Below, piece by piece: positions 4,834 to 8,057 of a stretch of 8,057 nt of DNA. This DNA is from Oscillospiraceae bacterium (GTDB lineage: Bacteria; Bacillota; Clostridia; Oscillospirales; CAG-272). Made by a program: the position numbers and the translations under genes. The DNA is taken from contig WREN01000092.1 of NCBI GenBank assembly GCA_009779295.1, positions 1 to 8,057 on the forward strand. Direction: 5' to 3'. Numbering within the stretch: position 1 is the first letter of the stretch; every line of letters begins with the position of its first letter. The notes beneath the pieces were generated by a model that made no database searches, was not told the DNA's origin, and saw only the letters and a list, made by a program, of their open reading frames with translations.

Positions 4834-7218
4834 ATGGACAAAACATATTACATGATAGGCAACGCGCATCTCGACCCCGTATGGCAATGGCGCTGGACAG
4901 AGGGTTACGCCGAAACGAAAGCAACATTCAGGTCGGCGCTGGACAGAATGAACGAATACAAGGATTTCGTATTCGTCTGCGCGGCGGCGGCGATATACGA
5001 ATGGATCGAGGAATGTGTTCCGTCGATGTTTGAGGAGATCAAACATCGCGTAAATGAAGGCAGATGGATTATCGTAGGAGGCTGGTGGGTACAGCCGGAC
5101 TGCAACATTCCGTCGGGCGAATCGTTCGTGCGGCATGGGTTATATTCGCAGAATTATTTCAACAATAAATTCGGCGTAACGTCGAAAGTCGGGTATAACG
5201 TCGACTCATTCGGGCACAACCAAATGTTGCCGCAGATTCTCAAAAAAAGCGGCATGGATTACTACGTCTTCATGCGTCCGGGCGAACATGAGAAGCATTT
5301 CTCGACGAACATATTCAAATGGCTCGCGCCGGACGGCAGCAACGTTCTCGCGTTCAGGCTGAACAACGCGTACTGCCTGAATTTCAAAAACACGGATGAA
5401 ATGCAGAAGATGATCAACGACAGCGATAAAGGTCACGACGATAAATACGATGAAACCATGATATTCTACGGCGTTGGTAATCACGGCGGCGGTCCGACTA
5501 TCAAAAATATCAATTCCATAAAAGAAATGCAGGAAAAATACGGCGCGGATAAATTTTTGTTCAGCAATCCGGAAACTTTTTTCAAAAAGATTATCGAAAA
5601 AGGTTATGATATTGAAACGCTGAACGACGATCTGCAGCATCACGCGAGCGGATGTTACGCGGCGTGTTCGCTTATCAAAACGCTCAACCGCCGCTGCGAA
5701 ACGAGTTTGATTGCCGCGGAAAAATATTCGGTGTTCGCGAATGTTATCGCGGGCAAAAGTTATCCGCTGGAAAAATTCGGAACAGCTTGGAAAAACACGC
5801 TGTTCAACCAATTCCACGATTCACTCGGAGGGTGCAGCATAGAGGAAGTCTATGACGACGCGGCTTTGTTCGCGAACGAGGCGCTTAGTATAGCTGCGAA
5901 AGCTGAAAACTCAGCTTTGCAGACGATCTCATGGCAAATCGACACGATGACGCGCGAAGAATATCCGGTAATTATTTTCAACCCGCATTCGTGGGATATC
6001 GAAACAGATATCGTAATTAACAAGCAATGCGCGGGAGTGCTTGACACTGACGGCAACGCCGTCGCTGCACAGCATGTACATTCGCCGACGGAAAGCTGCA
6101 CGTGGCGCAAGGATACGCTGTTCCGTGCGTCAATTCCGGCAATGGGGTATACTACATACTACATGAGCGGCGATTCGAAAGCAGTCGAAAACACACTCCG
6201 AGCTGAAAATCTCACGCTCGAAAATAAATACCTAAAGATCACGTTCGAAGGTCACACAGGCTATATCCGCGAAATGTTTGATAAAGAAACCAATTCAGCG
6301 TTCCTTGACGGCAACGGAGCCGTTCCGATCGTTATCGACGAGTTTGAACACGATACATGGAGCCACGCGCGGAATTTTTTCACTAAAAAAATCGCCCGGT
6401 TCGGCGACGCGAAAATCGAATACTTAGAAAACGGTCCGGTGAGAGCGACCGTCAAAGTGACGAGCAAATATAACGGTTCCGTTTTGACGCAGTATTTCAT
6501 GCTCGGCGCGGAAGATAAATTCTTAACCGTGAAAGCTGAAATCGATTGGCACGAGAAGCACAAAATGCTGAAATTATGCTATCCGGCGAATGTTACCGCC
6601 CCCGAAGCAATCTATGAGATACCCTACGGCAATATTAAACGTCCGTGCGACGGCGAGGAAGAGAGCGGTCAGCAATGGATGATGGTTCGCGGCAAAGATT
6701 GCGGCATGGCGTTGATAAACGATAACAAATACAGTTTCAGCATTGAAAACAATACTTTAATGCTCACCGTTGTGAGAAGCCCTATCTACGGCGACCACGG
6801 CGGTCCGCGCACCTCGGAAAGCGTGTTTACGGATCAGGGCGCGCATGATTTTAGATATATTGTCATGCCCTGCGAAGCGGATATGCAGTACAATAAAGTA
6901 ATCAAGCTCGCGCAGGTTTTCAATACTCCGCCGGCGCATATAATTGAAAACCGCCATCAGGGCAGGTTAGCGCAGGTTTATTCGGGAATGAAAGTTAAAC
7001 AGGGCAGCGTGATCGTTTCCGCCGTTAAAGCGGCTGAAAATAGTAACGGCTACGTAGTCCGCGCTTATGAAACCGACGGTACAGATACGTGCGCCGCTAT
7101 AGATTTGCCGTTGTTTAACGTTACAATTGAAACATGTTTCGGCGCGTATGAAATAAAAACGTTTTATATCGATGCCGGAAGCTATAGAGAAATATTAATG
7201 ACCGAAATGGGTATTTAA
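4834..7218 (+). CDS. GH38 alpha-mannosidase
   Basis: A 794-residue retaining alpha-mannosidase of glycoside hydrolase family 38, without signal peptide or membrane segment, so it should act on internalised mannosides. The N-terminal catalytic barrel (about 1-265) shows NAHLDPVWQW with zinc ligands His12 and Asp14, EGRWIIVGGWWVQPD, and YNVDSFGHN with Asp124 as ligand and nucleophile. FYGVGNHGGGPT (211-222) is also family-typical. The three-helix middle domain follows (about 265-350) with QHHASGCYAA and NQFHDSLGG, where His328 is the fourth zinc ligand. The C-terminal beta-sandwich region (about 370-790) includes YGDHGGPR, also typical of the family. The length is at the short end for bacterial members (E. 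coli MngB is about 880). The ribosome binding site AGGAGAG (4817-4823) precedes the ATG. No sugar transporter, PTS or regulator is adjacent, so the substrate (N-glycan mannose, mannosylglycerate, other alpha-mannosides) cannot be inferred from context. The reading frame is intact. Confidence 0.95.
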   Translation: MDKTYYMIGNAHLDPVWQWRWTEGYAETKATFRSALDRMNEYKDFVFVCAAAAIYEWIEECVPSMFEEIKHRVNEGRWIIVGGWWVQPDCNIPSGESFVRHGLYSQNYFNNKFGVTSKVGYNVDSFGHNQMLPQILKKSGMDYYVFMRPGEHEKHFSTNIFKWLAPDGSNVLAFRLNNAYCLNFKNTDEMQKMINDSDKGHDDKYDETMIFYGVGNHGGGPTIKNINSIKEMQEKYGADKFLFSNPETFFKKIIEKGYDIETLNDDLQHHASGCYAACSLIKTLNRRCETSLIAAEKYSVFANVIAGKSYPLEKFGTAWKNTLFNQFHDSLGGCSIEEVYDDAALFANEALSIAAKAENSALQTISWQIDTMTREEYPVIIFNPHSWDIETDIVINKQCAGVLDTDGNAVAAQHVHSPTESCTWRKDTLFRASIPAMGYTTYYMSGDSKAVENTLRAENLTLENKYLKITFEGHTGYIREMFDKETNSAFLDGNGAVPIVIDEFEHDTWSHARNFFTKKIARFGDAKIEYLENGPVRATVKVTSKYNGSVLTQYFMLGAEDKFLTVKAEIDWHEKHKMLKLCYPANVTAPEAIYEIPYGNIKRPCDGEEESGQQWMMVRGKDCGMALINDNKYSFSIENNTLMLTVVRSPIYGDHGGPRTSESVFTDQGAHDFRYIVMPCEADMQYNKVIKLAQVFNTPPAHIIENRHQGRLAQVYSGMKVKQGSVIVSAVKAAENSNGYVVRAYETDGTDTCAAIDLPLFNVTIETCFGAYEIKTFYIDAGSYREILMTEMGI

Positions 7219-7252
7219 ATGTAAAAAAAATTAAAATAATTACGAAAAGCAC

Positions 7253-7286
7253 TTGTATAATTATATAATTTAGAGTAAAATATAAT
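7253..7286 (+). promoter_or_regulatory. candidate gap promoter with palindromic spacer
   Basis: TTGTAT (7253-7258), a 17-base spacer and TAAAAT (7276-7281) form a plausible sigma-A promoter; an overlapping perfect TATAAT (7281-7286) follows. The spacer contains AATTATATAATT (7259-7270), a perfect 12-bp palindrome that could be an operator but may be chance in this roughly 14% GC stretch. The 96-base gap 7219-7314 shows no GC-rich terminator hairpin for the mannosidase gene. Confidence 0.55.
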
Positions 7287-7314
7287 TTATATAAAATATT
7301 TTGGAGGAATAAAT

Positions 7315-8057
7315 ATGTCAGTAAAAATTGGAATTAATGGTTTTGGCCGCATCGGAAGGCAGGCATTCAGGCAAATGTTTGGCGTTCCGGGCTATGAAGT
7401 AGTCGCAATCAATGATATTACCAGCCCCGATATGCTCGCGCACTTGTTGAAATATGACTCAGCGCAGGGAAGATATGACGGTCATACGGTTAAAGCTACG
7501 GAAAATTCGATAGTTGTCGACGGCAAGGAAATATTAATATACGCGGAGAAAGAAGCGAAGAATATCCCGTGGGGCAAATACGACGTTGACGTTGTGCTTG
7601 AATGTACGGGTATTTACACGACCAAAGCCAGTTGTGTCGCACACCTTGAAGCGGGCGCGAAGAAAGTTGTAATATCCGCTCCGGCTGGGAATGATCTCCC
7701 GACTATCGTTTTCAGCGTCAATGAAAACATTCTCACGCCTGAAGATAAAATCATCTCGGCGGCTTCGTGTACGACGAACTGCCTCGCTCCGATGGCGAAA
7801 ACGCTCAACGATTACGCGCCGATCAAAAGCGGTATAATGACGACCGTTCACGCGTATACAGGCGACCAGATGGTTCTCGACGGACCGCACAGAAAAGGTG
7901 ATTTACGCCGCGCGCGCGCCGCAGCTTCGAATATAGTTCCGAACTCAACCGGAGCCGCAAAAGCGATTGGGTTAGTAATTCCTGAATTGAACGGCAAACT
8001 TATCGGTTCGGCTCAGCGCGTTCCCGTTATAACAGGCTCAACGACGATTCTCGTCGC
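7315..8057 (+). CDS. gap: type I glyceraldehyde-3-phosphate dehydrogenase (3' end cut off)
   Basis: Glycolytic enzyme that oxidises and phosphorylates glyceraldehyde-3-phosphate to 1,3-bisphosphoglycerate. The 247 complete visible codons cover roughly the first three quarters of a 330-340 residue protein; the frame is still open at the window end. The N-terminal Rossmann fold begins with KIGINGFGRIGR. INDIT carries Asp34, the acidic residue that favours NAD over NADP. The active site SAASCTTNC supplies Cys152, and TTVHAYTGDQ supplies the catalytic His179. The phosphate-binding and S-loop segment DGPHRKGDLRRARAAA continues into NIVPNSTGAAKAIG. The usual RVPTPTGS reads RVPVITGS here. The ribosome binding site GGAGG (7303-7307) is 7 bases from the ATG. 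The gene has its own promoter region and probably heads a glycolytic operon lying downstream, outside the window; no CggR-type regulator gene precedes it. Confidence 0.97.
   Translation, partial: MSVKIGINGFGRIGRQAFRQMFGVPGYEVVAINDITSPDMLAHLLKYDSAQGRYDGHTVKATENSIVVDGKEILIYAEKEAKNIPWGKYDVDVVLECTGIYTTKASCVAHLEAGAKKVVISAPAGNDLPTIVFSVNENILTPEDKIISAASCTTNCLAPMAKTLNDYAPIKSGIMTTVHAYTGDQMVLDGPHRKGDLRRARAAASNIVPNSTGAAKAIGLVIPELNGKLIGSAQRVPVITGSTTILV

Noticed and set aside
5206..5817. Minus-strand ORF of 203 residues
   Set aside because: It lies wholly opposite the GH38 catalytic region, whose residues are clearly conserved on the + strand. The translation is low in recognisable motifs and looks like a codon-bias shadow.
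1..8057. A new multi-gene defence, mobile or biosynthetic system
   Set aside because: Every complete gene falls into a recognisable family, most of them housekeeping. There are no transposase, integrase, phage, CRISPR, nuclease-helicase or toxin-antitoxin genes, and no direct repeats or attachment sites that I can see.

Overview
This window looks like chromosomal DNA of an anaerobic, Clostridia-like Firmicute, possibly of the Oscillospiraceae/Christensenellales kind. The pointers are a YqeG-family phosphatase, a DUF6487-like zinc protein, a CD1247-type protein beside efp, a Bacillus-type EF-P with lysine at position 32, strong GGAGG ribosome binding sites and very AT-rich intergenic promoters. 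The taxonomic assignment is inference from gene families; there is no rRNA or other decisive marker. All nine genes are on the + strand, and the two outer ones are cut by the window edges.

Layout. (1) 1-983 is the 3' part of an AraM-type sn-glycerol-1-phosphate dehydrogenase gene. (2) 1003-3683 is a tight four-gene run: yqeG HAD phosphatase, a small DUF6487-like zinc-finger protein, an endonuclease IV-like TIM-barrel protein, and an M24 (Xaa-Pro) peptidase that overlaps the barrel gene by 14 bases. An extended -10 promoter appears to be built into the stop codon of the first gene and would leave yqeG almost no 5' leader. (3) 3684-4774 carries a promoter region, efp and a CD1247-type acidic zinc-ribbon protein. 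(4) 4775-7218 holds a possible weak terminator/attenuator hairpin and a complete cytoplasmic GH38 alpha-mannosidase. (5) 7219-8057 is a 96-base, roughly 14% GC promoter region followed by the 5' three quarters of a glycolytic GAPDH gene.

How the genes fit together. M24 peptidase followed by efp is a known conserved Firmicutes pairing (yqhT-efp in Bacillus subtilis), and the CD1247-type gene commonly follows it in Clostridia. The mannosidase and GAPDH genes look like independently expressed carbon-metabolism genes. I see no mobile element, CRISPR array, tRNA, rRNA, toxin-antitoxin pair or defence genes, and no convincing new multi-gene system. The points most worth a second look are the near-leaderless yqeG promoter, the AT-rich small zinc protein, the metal-site variation in the TIM-barrel protein, the CxC knuckle in the CD1247-type protein, and the palindrome inside the gap promoter spacer.
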